DNA of 64,000 bases from Siphonodentalium dalli (GCA_032622095.1 CP136064.1:150616832-150680831), one strand, 5' to 3'. Shown: positions 12,480 through 23,929, counted from the stretch's first letter. The notes: generated by a model not told the origin, from the sequence alone. Numbers and translations: made by a program.

Positions 12480-13540
12480 TTTTTTATTTATCATTTTATT
12501 TATTTTTGAAATCTGATGTGATTAAAAACATAAGATAAAAATGAATTGTCAATGGAAAAGATAATAATTTTATCTAGATCTGCATCTCATCATTCCCATC
12601 AATGGTGTTATGTCTTATGACAGTTTGGTCTACCTGGTACCTGTCTACTCTAGTTGTTTAACTTCTAGTATATTTGAAGAGTAATTAAAGTTATATTAAA
12701 CAATTTAAACTGTTACAAAAATTTCAAGTTTGCCTGAAAAAAATATTTTTCAAAATGCCTGGTCCAACGGTTGTTGGGTCACAGTGGGTATTGTGAGTAG
12801 GACCACCTAACCCGATCTATACCCGGGACAACCCGACAGTGGCCAACATGAACTAAGAATATATTTACTAGTCTCATAATTTTTTTCGTTTTTTTTTTAT
12901 AACCCACAACATAATTTTGCTGAAAATGTAAATATAAAAGTTATCTCTTTGGCAATTGGCGACAAAATCTCGGCACACCAGCTGTTTTGTTTTTACGATT
13001 CTGTTTCAATTGTCAACTTATGTCAAGTACCGGTATGTGCGTCCAACATACATGTCACTGGTCAGTTTGAACATTATATTAATTTCTTTTTTCTCCCATG
13101 AAATTGTTGTAGGACCTACTTACTCATTGCCCCCCCCCCCTGAAAACAATGGGATGCTTATGTACTCAAAGCTATATTTCGTGTAAACAACTAAACATAC
13201 ATGTGGAGGTCCAAGCGACTGATTATAATCATGAAATATAATTTTAGGCCAGTTCTGCCTGGGGATTATTGAGGCAAGATCTTAATCTTTCTATAATCTT
13301 TGCCAATTTCAGGTGTTCCTGTTCAAATTGCATGTCAGAATCACCTAATGTACAACTAAGTGTCAGGATTGCTCAGAAGACGGCTCAGCATATCAAAAGG
13401 ACTACAGCTGCATGACATAGATTGGTGCATTCTTGAATATGTTTCTGGTCAGCAACAATGTGGTCACCCTTTGAAGGTCCATTATATGATGCATGAAGTA
13501 TAGGCATATACATTCTACTGGCAGTTCAACCGATAGTGCT
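12480..13540. other. Intronic sequence of both PEX2 and the nested gene, no feature recognised
   Basis: AT-rich stretch with a T/A-rich run at 12480-12510 and a C run near 13131-13140. No repeat family or further exon was supported. Confidence 0.4.
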
Positions 13541-13549
13541 GGGACGTAC

Positions 13550-13598
13550 CTTGGACATCGCAATAGATGTTTAATGCCATCATGTATTCTGTACCCCA
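13550..13598 (-). CDS. Candidate exon 3 of an unidentified nested gene
   Basis: This 49-base exon lies between acceptor TTTCCCTGTAG and donor AAG/GTACGT on the - strand. Two leading bases complete the valine codon begun by the 15368-15507 exon. It then reads GYRIHDGIKHLLRCP and leaves two bases (AG) that the next exon completes. The match of phases on both sides is the main evidence. No family recognised. Confidence 0.45.
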
Positions 13599-15367
13599 CT
13601 ACAGGGAAAGACAGGAGTTTGCTTGTGTTGTTTGTACACCTGGTTCAGGGCGAGCTGACAGACATGAGAGATGTTGTTTGCTTTATATTAAACATCAAAT
13701 TTAATGAAAACCTTTGTCACAACCTTTCTACCCATGATGCAGTTGTCATGTTGCTATATCTTATTTTTATATATTTTTAAAGGCTGGAAAAAGGTAATTA
13801 TAGACAATCAGACATCTTGAATATATTCAACCAGCTGTAATCGAATATGTGGGTACATTGTATTATGACATGACAGCTTGTATGGCTATAACAGGGTAGT
13901 TATCGGGGGTTCAAACATGTTCAAACACCCCCTCCCCTACATGTACCCACAGCAAATTTTCGTCATAAGAGATGGACCATTGAAATGTCATGCCTGACAC
14001 AACACTGTTGTATCTGTTTCTACTAGGATTAAGGTCATGGGTAATTAATGTTATGTTTACTGTCAATCGCGCATTTTCTTTTTCTATAATTAAAATTAAT
14101 GAATTTCATATATTATTGGCACAATGCACAATTTGATTGTTTGATATATGATCATTCACATAGAAATAATGTAAACAATCTTGATTGGTGTTAATGTTTA
14201 TGTTATAATTACATTGTACTATATACACCAGTAAGTAATGTCAGAAACCCATCAGGAATATAATTAATAATGAATAATCCCTTCATTTGGCATTTAATTC
14301 TCAGAATCCTGAATGATGCTAAACATAACTTTATTAACCATGTCCTAAACTTGGAAATTTTTTATCTTATGTTTATCTAAACTGCAAGAGCTGAGAGACT
14401 TGTGTCATTAAGCACTATAAACAGAATATCCATAATTCATAATTTATTGCTTTCGATCAATATTTTGTCAGGGTGGAATTTCACAACAGTTTGAAAGGAG
14501 GGGTTGGTTCAAATGAGGGGGTGGGCCCGGTGGGGACATATATAGAAATTTCAGGCTGAACCCCCAACATAAATCCTCCAACCACATGCAAAACATTTAA
14601 GTTTCTCAGTTATTTTAGTCAAAATTGGTATATGATCTGTTATCCCACCAATGTCAATTCGGTGTGTAGAAATAGTAATTGCCAGTAATATAGTAACAGC
14701 TTGTGGCACTTATGTGTTGGGAAAAATTTTGAACCAAACAACTGGTGGATATCTTTGTTGCCATCCCTTCAAGCTTCAGGACACTGACTTGTAACGCACT
14801 AAACTGCTCTCAACCTGCACTGCCCTTATGCACCATCACTATATATTGTATACATGTAAGCTTATACGGAACGCTCTTCATGTCCCATATGAGACAAAGG
14901 CACCTATCTCATGATATTCTCCAGGTGAGGTGACCCATGTGCACCAATATTCCTACATATTGTCTAAGCTGATGAGGAACGCTCTTTACTGCTCATATTT
15001 GTTTATTGGTGCCCATTTATGTTGGCTGTCAGATGTAAACGGGACCTATCCCACGAGACTCATCATGTCAATTTGCCGCTATGAACCATATCCAACGACA
15101 ACTTCCATTTTAACTATATAATTAATTAGTTAGTTCAATTAATGCCCTTTTAAGACATCTGACCTATCTAATAAGATATTCTGGGTCCTATGTAGAAATA
15201 TTCGGCTCTGTTGGTCCAGCTGTTTGGTCGCCTATAGCCCAAACAAACAAACCAACTTGAGTTTTATTAGTATAGTTGATCCCATGATCTCACATACAAT
15301 ACTGTACCAAATTTGCTTTGTGAGTCTCATTAAAGTATATCTCAACTAGTCCGCCGAATGATATTAC
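13599..15367. other. Intronic sequence, no feature recognised
   Basis: AT-rich. There are paired similar phrases near 14836-14890 and 14968-14995 (TACGGAACGCTCTTCATG and AGGAACGCTCTTTACTG), but no repeat unit could be delimited. Confidence 0.4.
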
Positions 15368-15507
15368 CTGGTACATTCAGTCTATCCAACACAGACAGGG
15401 TAAAAAACATGTGCCTGTTATAGTTCAACATCAACTCGAGGGTCTCCGTTGGCGTGGGGTGAGTTGTGTCCACCTTCTGCGTATCAAACTCCATGTTTGC
15501 AAAATAC
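15368..15507 (-). CDS. Candidate exon 2 of an unidentified nested gene
   Basis: 140 bases between acceptor ...TTAGTCCCAG and donor CCAG/GTAATA on the - strand. One leading base completes a leucine codon. 46 complete codons follow (starting YFANMEFDTQKVDTTHPTPT, then ETLELMLNYNRHMFFTLSVL and ending DRLNVP), and one base is left over. The polypyrimidine tract is weak, but the frame is open throughout and the composition is protein-like (no repeat, no homopolymer). No family recognised. Confidence 0.5.
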
Positions 15508-15689
15508 CTGGGACTAATATAACATAACATTCTATATTATATAGTCACGGCAAATGCCATTTAGATTAGAATTTTCACAACTAAATTACTGCATGGTACC
15601 TCAAGTTTACACCTCATAATTATGTTGGACATTTCCAAACTGTAAACCCACCAAACATCGAACTACCGACGACTCATTCAATTTTTTTA

Positions 15690-15985
15690 ATTCGAGTCGA
15701 CAAAAGTACGTTTTGTTTAAAATAAATGCGAAGTGGAAGCACTACCGACGAAGAATGCATGTGGATGCGTCTGAGATCCGTGTTTGAAACAAACGTCGCA
15801 TCTCCGTCGACTCGAATTTATATCGGAGAAATGCAAACGAGCTGCACAATAATATGCTGATGAGGGAATTTCAACTGAAACTGGAAAACCCCAACGAACG
15901 TGACGTAATTTGGCAGTATTTTAATTCGAGTCCACACAAGTGCGACGTTTGTTTAAAAATAAAAGCGAGTAGACACTCTAAATAA
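15690..15985. repeat. Direct and inverted copies of a TTAATTCGAGTCGAC motif
   Basis: TTAATTCGAGTCGACAAAAG near 15690 recurs as TTAATTCGAGTCCACACAAG near 15921 (spacing about 230). GTCGACTCGAATTTATAT near 15808 is the inverted form. Each direct copy is followed by a similar GTTTGTTTAAAA(A)TAAA tail. Probably an unclassified small transposon. Confidence 0.45.
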
Positions 15986-16199
15986 AATGTTATTACTTTT
16001 GGATTTTAGTGGCGACTGTGTGGGTGGTAAAAATTTCAATAGTTTGAAAGTTCATACTGGAAACAACATTATTAGTTGGAAATTTCACACCAGCGACAGG
16101 TTGAAATTTTTCTTATAATTTGATTTTCCAACAATTGATTTGTGGATAATTTGTTATTTTTAGGCCAACATTTGCATAATTTCCTACTTTTGTTGAAAA

Positions 16200-16420
16200 T
16201 TTTGACTGAAATGGCCATCAGTCGGAAATGTTCCACCCTCATGAGGTGTTAGGTCTGAAATTTCCAACACTTGGGGAAGCTTGTTTCCTGGTCCCTCATG
16301 ACCCCCGTGGCCACTCAAAAACTGCTAATTAGTCATCTATTGGAAATATTCCAACCTTAATGGGAGTGTCAGGTCGGAAATTTCCAACATGTGGAAAGCT
16401 TGCATGAGGCCAGTCTATAA
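16200..16420. repeat. Two direct repeats, about 119 bp period
   Basis: Two units share GGAAATRTTCCA...GGTCTGAAATTTCCAACA followed by a GGAAGCTTG phrase (about 16216 and 16335). The inner GGAAATTTCC-type words are themselves palindromic. No coding potential. Confidence 0.5.
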
Positions 16421-16796
16421 ATACTAGAGGATTTTGTGATTTTTATGTTAAGAGTTCTCACACCGTGCCCAACTATGATCGGATTTTCAGGTTCAGATCT
16501 GTAATTTTTCTTACACTGGTAGAACCATGGTCCGCCCAGTGCATGGTCACAAGTCTACTCGGATCCATTCCGAATAGGCTATCATCCAAGCCTGTGAGGG
16601 AACAACCGAGGCGGGTGCAAATCAAATTATCCAAAGTTATGAGCCCCCCCCCCACAACGGAAACCCCCAAACTATACGTCCCTGTTCACTATTAACAAGG
16701 GTCTTTCGGCGCTATTACTAATAAGGGTATTTCGTCACTTGGATGTCAAAAGCCATATCTTCTCACTAAATTTAACGTTTTAGAATTTGAATATTC

Positions 16797-17340
16797 TAAT
16801 GCCGGTGTAAGATAAACTGCCGGGGGAAGATAAACTAGGTAAATTCCAATGAAAATTCTCTGAACTATAATTATTGTCTCTTTTACAGAAAAATCATGCT
16901 TCCTTGTCACCTATGATAGTTTTTCTTAGTCACATAGTGATAGTGAACGATAATATGAGACTAACTCGCCAATAGATGTTAAGGTATGGAAAATTCAGGC
17001 GGGGGGGGGGGGGGGGGAGATAAACTGGGTGATTTTCAATAAAAAAAAATCTGAACAATAATGTCTCTGCCGAAGAAAAGACATGCTTCCTTGCCACCAA
17101 TGATAGTTTTTCTAAGTCACATAGTCATAGTGAATGATAAAATGAGACTATCACGCCAATAGATGTTAAGGTATGGAAAATTCAGGCGGGGGGGGGGGGG
17201 GGGGGGGGGGGGGGGGAGATAACCTAGGTTATCTTCCCCCCCAGGGGGGGGGGGAAGATAAACTAGGTAAAACCAGTTTATCTTCCCCCCCGGGGGGAAG
17301 ATGCGCAGGGGGGGAAGATGTCGTAGCACACCGGTACTAT
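16797..17340. repeat. G-tract element with CCGGTGT ends and 187 bp internal duplication
   Basis: Bounded by GCCGGTGTAAGATAAACTG on the left and GTAGCACACCGGTAC on the right (inverted CCGGTGT). Inside, a unit ending GATGTTAAGGTATGGAAAAT occurs twice, 187 bases apart (16975 and 17162). Each is followed by a long G run (about 16997-17017 and 17188-17217) and then GAGATAAAC. GATAAACTAGGTAAA and CCAGTTTATCTTCCCCC words recur. Related TATCTTCCCCCC/CCGGTGTAAC sequence occurs at 22576-22616, 63630-63745 and 63970-64000. The glycine- and proline-rich ORFs here are artefacts of the homopolymers. Confidence 0.6.
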
Positions 17341-17375
17341 TATTGTCAGGTAATTCAGGGTAATTGATCACATAC

Positions 17376-17533
17376 AATAGGCCATTCTTTGTGTGGCTGC
17401 TCCCAGTGACAACATATTTGTTTGTCATATGCATGGTGATTGCCAACTGAGTTTGATCATCAAAACAATCTCCACACAAATCGATTAAAACCCGCAAACA
17501 ACAACACCAAATTGTAAGCAGTTGAGAAGACAT
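17376..17533 (-). CDS. Candidate first coding exon of an unidentified nested gene (150-residue product)
   Basis: The ATG at 17533 opens MSSQLLTIWCCCLRVLIDLC, then GDCFDDQTQLAITMHMTNKY and VVTGSSHTKNGL, ending at a GTATGT donor (17375) in phase 2. Spliced to 15507-15368, 13598-13550 and 12370-12265, all phases agree and a complete 150-residue ORF with stop results. The product has no obvious membrane span beyond the N-terminal LLTIWCCCLRVLI stretch, which could be a short hydrophobic helix. A CRE palindrome TGACGTCA (17564-17571) lies about 30 bases upstream of the ATG, fitting a compact promoter. The gene runs antisense inside a PEX2 intron. I cannot assign a function. The chain was built by eye and could contain a wrong join. 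Confidence 0.5.
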
Positions 17534-17563
17534 ATTCGCCAGTGTCTTTTGTGTTTCCAAGTG

Positions 17564-17571
17564 ACGTCACG
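17564..17571. promoter_or_regulatory. CRE-type palindrome TGACGTCA near the nested gene start
   Basis: A full CREB/ATF consensus lies just upstream of the ATG at 17533 on the - strand. A related GACGTCAT lies at about 17631-17638. On the + strand a TATAAAT word occurs near 17697. Established: this octamer is the CREB/ATF site and is frequent in animal core promoters. Its use here is inferred. Other copies occur near 12074 and near 29023. Confidence 0.35.
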
Positions 17572-17773
17572 CACCAGAGTTGGCTGGGTTCACTGTGATG
17601 CTGTTTTCGTTTCAGACGCGCTTTCTGAGCGACGTCATACTGGAAATTTCAATACGCGCTTTGCTTAGGTCTTTGCTTTGTGATCGTTTTGAGGGTATAA
17701 ATGACTGATTTAGAACAAAAAGGTGTGGATTTTGCGAGTTGCGTCTCTCTCTTTAACTTCTTCTTTGTCATTA

Positions 17774-19113
17774 TTAGCTCAACTTTACTGTGTAAAGTTT
17801 GAGCTATTGCCATGGCTTGGTATCCGTCGTCTGTGTGTGTGTGTGTGATTCGTCAACAATTTCCTTTAGCACGGGCTACAGTTCGTACCTTTGATCCGAT
17901 TATTATGAAATTTGTCATGGATGTTGACATTGACATGTAGATGGGAACGAGTCATTTTGGGGTCATTCGGAGAAAAAAAAACATGGCCGCCAAATTTCAA
18001 AATTCAATCCATTAGCACGGGCTACAGGCCGTACTGTTCGTCTTATTGTCATGAAATTGGTCATGGATGTTAATATTGACATGTAGATGGGAACGAGTAA
18101 TTTTTGGGTCATTCGGCCAAAAAACATGGCCGCCGGCAGCCCTCTTAGATTTTACTCTTTGCATGACTAAATCCTTTGACAAGGGCTACAGGTCGTACCT
18201 TTGGGCGGATCATCATAAAATTAGTCATGGATGTTAACAATGACATGTAGATGGGAACGAGTCATTTTTGGGTCATTCGGGCAAAAACATGGCCGCCAGC
18301 AGCCATCTTGGATTTTACTCTTTGTATGACTAAATCCTTTAGCACGGGCCACAGGTCGTACCTTTAGTCTGATCATCATGAAATTTGTCATGGCTGTTGA
18401 AAATGGAATGTAGATGGGAACGAGTCATTTTGGGGTCATTCCGACAAAAAACATGGCCACCAGCGGCCATCTTTGATTTAAAAAATTATTTCATTAGCAC
18501 GGGCCACAGGTCGTACTGTTCGTCTGATCATCATGAAATTTGACATGGATGTTAATATTGACATGTAGATGGGAACGAGTAATTTTGGGGTCATTCGGCC
18601 AAAAAACATGGCGCCAGCAGCCATCTTGGATTTTACTCTTTGTATGACCAAATTCTTTAGCACGGGCTACAGGTCGTACTTTTAGTCTGATCATAATAAA
18701 AAATTTCATGGATGTTAACACTGGCATGTAGATGGGAACGAGTAATGTTGGGGTCATTCGGCCCAAAAACATGGCCGCCAGCAGCCATCTTGGATTTTAC
18801 TCTTTGTGTGACTAAATCCTTTAGCACAGGCTACAGGTCGTACCTTTAGTCTGATCATCATAAAATTTGTCATGGCTGTTGAAATTGACATGTAGATGGG
18901 AACGAGTCATTTTGGGGTTATTCGGCATTAAAACATGGCTGCCAGTGGCCATTTTGGATTCTACTCTTTGCACGACTAAAGCTATCAAATGTTTTTGAAT
19001 TGTTGGAAAACATAGCCGCCAGCAACCATCTTAGATTTTACTTTTATATACATTGCTCAGCAAAAAATTCACTTCTTCCCAAGTTGAGCTACAGTGTCAT
19101 TGACACTTTCATT
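17774..19113 (+). mobile_element. HINE-A element, complete (Helentron-like, about 1.34 kb)
   Basis: The 5' end TTAGCTCAACTTTAC...GTAAAGTTTGAGCTA is a near-perfect foldback. It is followed by a TG-rich microsatellite (about 17830-17847) and about six 157-166 bp core units of two alternating types: one with GGTCGTACCTTTAGTCTGAT and a CTCTTTGTATGACTAAAT end, the other with GTACTGTTCGTCTGATCA and a GGATTTCAAAATTCAAT-type end. The 3' end has AAGTTGAGCTA (19081-19091, the inverse of TAGCTCAACTT), hairpin AGTGTCATTGACACT (19093-19107) and tail TTCATT. Sub-terminal inverted repeats plus a 3' hairpin match known non-autonomous Helentrons (HINE, DINE-1, pearl). No protein is encoded. Confidence 0.8.
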
Positions 19114-19430
19114 AAAGGTACTCAATCCGATTCCAACAATATGAATTTTTAGAAATGCCTCTTCAGTTATCAGAATCGATTAATTGCCCAAACATAATGC
19201 TAACCACTGTCAACTAAAGATTGCCTGAAACATGTTATTTATCAACATGTTGTTCAACAAAATTTGGCCTTATTATCAACACAAAGCCTCTTGATTTTAG
19301 AGTTATCCATCTTCATCCAAGCATTGATAGGTGAGTTCCTCCACTCGAATCAAATATTTTTCCCGCTGAATCCAAATAAATAATAATTGAAGGGAACTTT
19401 AATAATCGGGTTATGCATATTTAAGTATAT
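19112..19430 (+). mobile_element. TTAA-flanked MITE (AGGTACTCAATCCGA family), decayed copy
   Basis: TTAA (19112-19115) is followed by AGGTACTCAATCCGA, identical to the left end of the intact copy at 48138-48618. The interior shares CAGTTATCAGAATCGATTAA and AATGCTAACCACTGTCAACT with the copy at 42488. The right arm (TTCCTCCACTCGAATCAAAT) is recognisable but its terminus is eroded. The element sits exactly at the 3' end of HINE-A. Confidence 0.65.
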
Positions 19431-19779
19431 ATGCAACATATTATGACATATATACTTATCTACTTATACTTATATCATATTGATTAAAAATAAATCAATG
19501 TTTCAAAGAATTCATTTGAAGAGAGAAGACATCTTTGAATTTTTACATATCTTTATTAACTTTGAATGGTACAAACACAATAAAACACAATAATGACATA
19601 ATCACACATCTACATGTAGGTCAATTTAACATTGGAGGTGTTCATATTCCATACACATCACTTGCTCTATAGCATTTAATAACATCATAATTACATGTAG
19701 GTCAATTTAATATCCGAAGTATTCATATTCCATATGCTTGAGTTGCTCAGTAGAGCAGCTCTTCAGCATCAATTTCACT

Positions 19780-20400
19780 GTCTTTGTTGCATTGTTATTC
19801 AGCGAGTATCCTTCTGTTGGATGCCGCGGCAGTTTGTCAAAGGTGTTTTCTGATTTTGCAATCCTGGATTATCAAAGTCTGGATTGGGAGAAGTGCAGCT
19901 TCTTTGTGTAGAATGGCAGTTAATCTACATAACTTCTGTTGCTGTTCTCATGCCTTGTTGTTGAGTTGTCTGTGCCAACCCTTGACATGGTTGATGGTGC
20001 AGGTTGACTGGAAGTAAACCGACCAGGATTTAATCGGGAATGTTCTACTACCTTCAATCCATTGGCGTCGCATGTAGTCAGCCATACTAGCCGATGCATG
20101 TCGCGTTTCATTATGCAGGCAACCTGTAATATAATGAAATACATTACTTTAAGCCTGTGTGTAACGGTTTGTAAATTAGAGCTTACACAATCCTATATCA
20201 ACACATACATTGTAGTACCGTACATTCATGGGCATATTAGATTACTGTGATTGGAAATGTGAGCCTTAATTATCTAGAATGGGAACTGATTAGGCGAGGA
20301 ATAAAGCATTAATCTTACTGCTAACTAGCTTCTGGCATTTTCTCCACACCGACTGGCTGAAATGAAACAATCATCCTCGAATTGTCATACTTCAATCAAC
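19780..20400 (-). pseudogene. Mutator-like (MULE) transposase relic
   Basis: Reading the - strand, FHFSQSVWRKCQKLVSS (about 20360-20305) matches the family's HFSQAVWRKVQELGL-type motif. A second block (20123 downwards) reads MRRQWIEG...FPIKSWSVY, then TINHVKGWHRQLNNKA and, after a stop, KLCRLTAILHKEAALLP. This is the usual order in MULE transposases of the FLYWCH-associated type (W..Y....RTNNHVEGWHRRLN). Stops and a gap of about 180 bases between blocks show decay. A different frame of the same stretch looks like a terminal exon but is rejected. The identification rests on motif memory, not a search. Confidence 0.6.
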
Positions 20401-20876
20401 TTAACCGAGATTTTCGAGTTGTCAAGATTTAAAATCTGACTGTAATTGTCTATAGTCTATTATAAATATTTATTGCATTATGCATTGAATAATCTGTTGT
20501 TGCCATTGCTAATAATTAATTGTCTCTCGATTGTCTCAAAATAGTTTGAATGTCAATACTAATTAGAAATGTAGACCATATTTCATTCTAGATCATAATA
20601 TGATAATATGCAAGGCATATCCCTGGCATGACATTTTGGACAAAGAACCTTGCAAAGAATCGTGTGATTAATCATGAACCTATTTTTAGGCCTAATAAAT
20701 GCATGGTAACAACTCTAATGCTTGATTAATCCCTTAGATCGTTTTGGATGCGAGTGGACTTTAATATGCCTATGGTTATGACATTGGCCTTTGATAATAT
20801 AGGCTTATATGGCATATTTATCATATTGTTAGAAATACAATACATGTCATTGCTTGTAGCTACACTTAAATTTCAG

Positions 20877-20924
20877 GTTAGTTTTGAGTTCCTGACCAGA
20901 GAACTTCTGTGGCATGGATTTTCT
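20877..20924 (+). CDS. PEX2: PEX2 exon (16 codons)
   Basis: This 48-base exon lies between acceptor ACTTAAATTTCAG and donor TCT/GTGAGT, phase 0 on both sides. It encodes VSFEFLTRELLWHGFS. The RELLWHGF core is a signature of PEX2 (vertebrate NRELLWHGFAEF) and directly follows the segment in the 4831-4983 exon. It joins in frame to EFLFFVLPLINY of the next exon. The exon is too short to be found by ORF length alone. Confidence 0.9.
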
Positions 20925-22149
20925 GTGAGTATAATAAACATATTGAACTAATAGTATGGTCGTGGTACACAAAATGATGGGTTAACCTGGAAGAAATTGG
21001 TGTGAAAAGACGAAAGATAGTCTTTAGTATAACATATCTCAAATCTGCTTTGGGAAAACTTTGTTATCCAAGATGGCTTCCAACATGGTTGTCTAGACTA
21101 CATGAGATCTCAAATGATTATACGCTATATTGGGGCATAGGAATTACGCAGTTATACCATTTGGGTGAAATTAGAGTAAGGGAGCGATTAGAGTGGCACG
21201 GACAAAAATTAATACAACCGCTGCCTTGAAATGGCTGTCAAAATGGCCACAACTCTTAAGCCATGCCATGACGAAAGCAACATATAGTATTTCCATCTAG
21301 GAGTGAAAATACGTTATGGTACTATACAAGTATGTTGTTAAATATCATCAAAGGTACACAGATCATTAAAACTGATTCACCTGAATGATTTAACGGTCAC
21401 TGCAATGCAAGTTAAACACAGTCGGACCAAAAATAATAATTTTGGGCAAGGAGCACATGACGTAATATTTCGTCACACAGTGCTTGGTATTTGCATTTGG
21501 CATGATGGTTACTTCTTGAATGTAATGCAGATACCGAAGCCTATACCCTAATGTTTTAAATGCGGGTTACATTTTTGGAATTTTCAACTCTCTCCGTGAT
21601 AATAGATCATGTACGTATGTCGCAACGCTTATATACTGTAAAGAAACACTCATATTTTCAATAGATTAGCCAATCCCACCAGATAAAAGAGACAGTACAT
21701 CACACATTTTATATATGTAAGACTAATTTTCTTTCTGCTACCAAGCCTGTTTCTTAGTTGACAATTTTGTTCAAATAACTTCAGTCGGTGCTTTACGACT
21801 GGAATATGATACCACACAATGCACAATATTCGTTTTCAGTATCTTGTTGTTTGAAAATATCTTACCAATACCCCAACGTAGTTATGCTAGATATCAGGTG
21901 ATCAGTATTTAAAGTTGTTATTTCAGCATTGACCATTCACTCAATGTTGATATTTATAGTTTCGAGAAATGTGCAACACTAAGGAGAACGCGGTGATGCG
22001 GTTGCTTTCTGCAAACCAGACCAAACAAATTTGGGACCAAAACGGATTCCTTACCAATTTCTTCCAGGTCTAACTTCTTAACGACTATACTATAATAAAA
22101 TGAAGCAAGTGAATAAATAAATTCAACAAATTGTGTTTATGTTGAAGAA
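20925..22149 (+). other. PEX2 intronic sequence, no feature recognised
   Basis: AT-rich single-copy-looking sequence. An open stretch at 21002-21229 has no recognisable domain and no splice support. Confidence 0.4.
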
Positions 22150-22565
22150 TCTAATATATATTTTGGGACTTCTGTCTGTTTGTTTGTCTGTTTGTTAGCA
22201 ATGGCCGGGAAAACTGCCAGACGGATTTTGACGAAATTTGATACCTAGGAGTACTTTTGTCTGGGGAGTGTTTTGGACGGGTCAAATCGTGACCCGACCT
22301 GACCTTGACCTTAAAAATGGTCAATTCAAGGCCAAATCGGGTAAAACCGGATGGATTTCGATGAAATTTGATACCTAGGGATACTTTTGTCCGGGGAGTG
22401 TTTTGGACGGGTCAAATCGTGACCCCGACCTGACCTTAAAAATGGTCAATTCAAGGTCAAATCAGGTCCAATTTCGCATGCGACCGTGTCCTTGCTCATA
22501 TAGTCATGTTTCTGGCAAAGATATCCCTAAATAGCCCGGACGAAGTCGGGGCCCACCAGCTAGTA
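22150..22565. repeat. Dispersed repeat with two 130 bp core units and a terminal hairpin
   Basis: A TG/TCTG microsatellite (about 22167-22195) is followed by two units sharing GATACCTAGG and GGGGAGTGTTTTGGACGGGT, 130 bases apart. The end GCCCGGACGAAGTCGGGGC is a hairpin followed by CCACCAGCTAGTATAA. This is the same general design as the HINE families: microsatellite, core units, 3' hairpin. Confidence 0.55.
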
Positions 22566-22604
22566 TAATATATTACCGGTGTAACAGTTTATCCCCCTGC
22601 TGGG

Positions 22605-22735
22605 TATCTTCCCTCCAAACACATACTGATAGCATTATTATTACGTTTATGAAATAAAGAAGATGATGTTTATCTTCCCTCCAAACACATACTGATAGCA
22701 TTATTATTACGTTTATGAAATAAAGAAGATGATGT
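22605..22735. repeat. Perfect 66 bp tandem duplication
   Basis: The unit starting TATCTTCCCTCCAAACACAT and ending GAAGATGATGTT occurs twice with no visible differences, so it is recent. The preceding CCGGTGTAACAGTTTATCCC links it to the G/C-tract family at 16.8 kb and 63.6 kb. Confidence 0.75.
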
Positions 22736-23045
22736 TCACCTTTCTAACGATGTTTTATTTGTGGTATCTGTCTGCTATTTTCGAACTAATGTTACGAAAA
22801 TCACCATACCACAACATCGCGACTTAAATAATAGTTGTGTGTGCATGTAATATAAACATGACATCTACATTCATAATCATTTTGAGTACCTGATCAGGAC
22901 ATTGGCAGTTGTTTTATTTAGTATGTTACTCATAATTCCTCAGCATACTGACAAATAAATCCATGTGGGCCTAAAATTTCGAAATGTGGGAATATATGTT
23001 ATTTCGTCAAGTAACGTCTTTTTGGGCATACTAGGTTAGTACTTT

Positions 23046-23600
23046 TTATGTTTACCCATACCATAGTATGGTAAACATAGTGTCGTTGTCCGGATTGACC
23101 ACTCGTCATTAGTCCGTCCATCCGTCTGTCTGTCTGTCTGTAGACACTTTACGCATGGTGCGATAACTGAAATATTTTCTATCTGATCGGAACCAAATTT
23201 TGTATATGAATTTCTCAGCACCAAATACAGATCGAGTTTGAATATGGGTTTGATCTGAGTTTTTTTTTACGGAGTTATGGCCATTTTTCAACTTAGAATT
23301 CATGCATGCTGCCATAACTTAAAAATAGTTTATCTGACCGTAACCAAATTTGGTATGCGAGTTGCTCAGCCCAAAATACATATCGAGTTCGAATATGGGT
23401 TTGATCTGATATTTTTTAATGGAGTTATGGCCCTTTGACATAGAATTCATGAATGCTTCGATAAATCAACAATTTTTCAACTGATAGGAACCAAATTTTG
23501 TATGTGAGTTTCTCAACTCAAAATACAGATCGAGTTCGAATATGGGTTTCATTCGGTACTTTTTAATGGAGTTATGGCCCTTTGATTATTTTATTCATCG
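23046..23600 (+). mobile_element. HINE-F element (5' part and core)
   Basis: Foldback 5' end GTTTACCCATACCATAGTATGGTAAAC (23050-23076, given in parts: GTTTACCCATACC and TATGGTAAAC), then TGTCCGGATTGACCACTC, a GTCCGTC/TGTCTG microsatellite, TAGACACTTTACGCA, and three core units of about 150 bp each containing GGAACCAAATTTTGTAT, AATACAGATCGAGTT and GAATATGGGTTTGATCTGA. Other copies: 24391-24660, and on the - strand 52210-52346 with 53507-53790. Confidence 0.65.
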
Positions 23601-23929
23601 CTAAAATATATCAAAGATACACAGGTTGCACTGTCTAGATAGTACCGGTATCTAATAAATCATGAAGTTGTCTTCTCACACAGAGATAGTATCCAGTTAC
23701 AATGCCATGAAGTTGTCTCTCTCTTGTATTGAGTTAATTAACTGCTAGGAGACGTATTGGCCATATCAGATATACTTTATACTCTATAAAGTATCTCTGG
23801 CCATATGATGAGATATCATAGATGGAATGTTTATACTATTATATTCTATATGCATGGTTATTTATATTTCATCTTCAAGGCATAATCTGGTTTCATTGTT
23901 TAATAGCATTACTATTAGAATTTTGTTGG

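Noticed and set aside
17173-17367. Glycine-rich ORF, and its proline-rich opposite
   Set aside because: Produced by G runs. Only the part of the minus ORF before the donor at 17375 is used as an exon.
19920-20144. Possible terminal exon on the - strand (VACIMKRDMHRLVW..., acceptor at 20124, AATAAA at 19557-19552)
   Set aside because: Another frame of the same DNA gives clear MULE transposase motifs, which explains the openness better.
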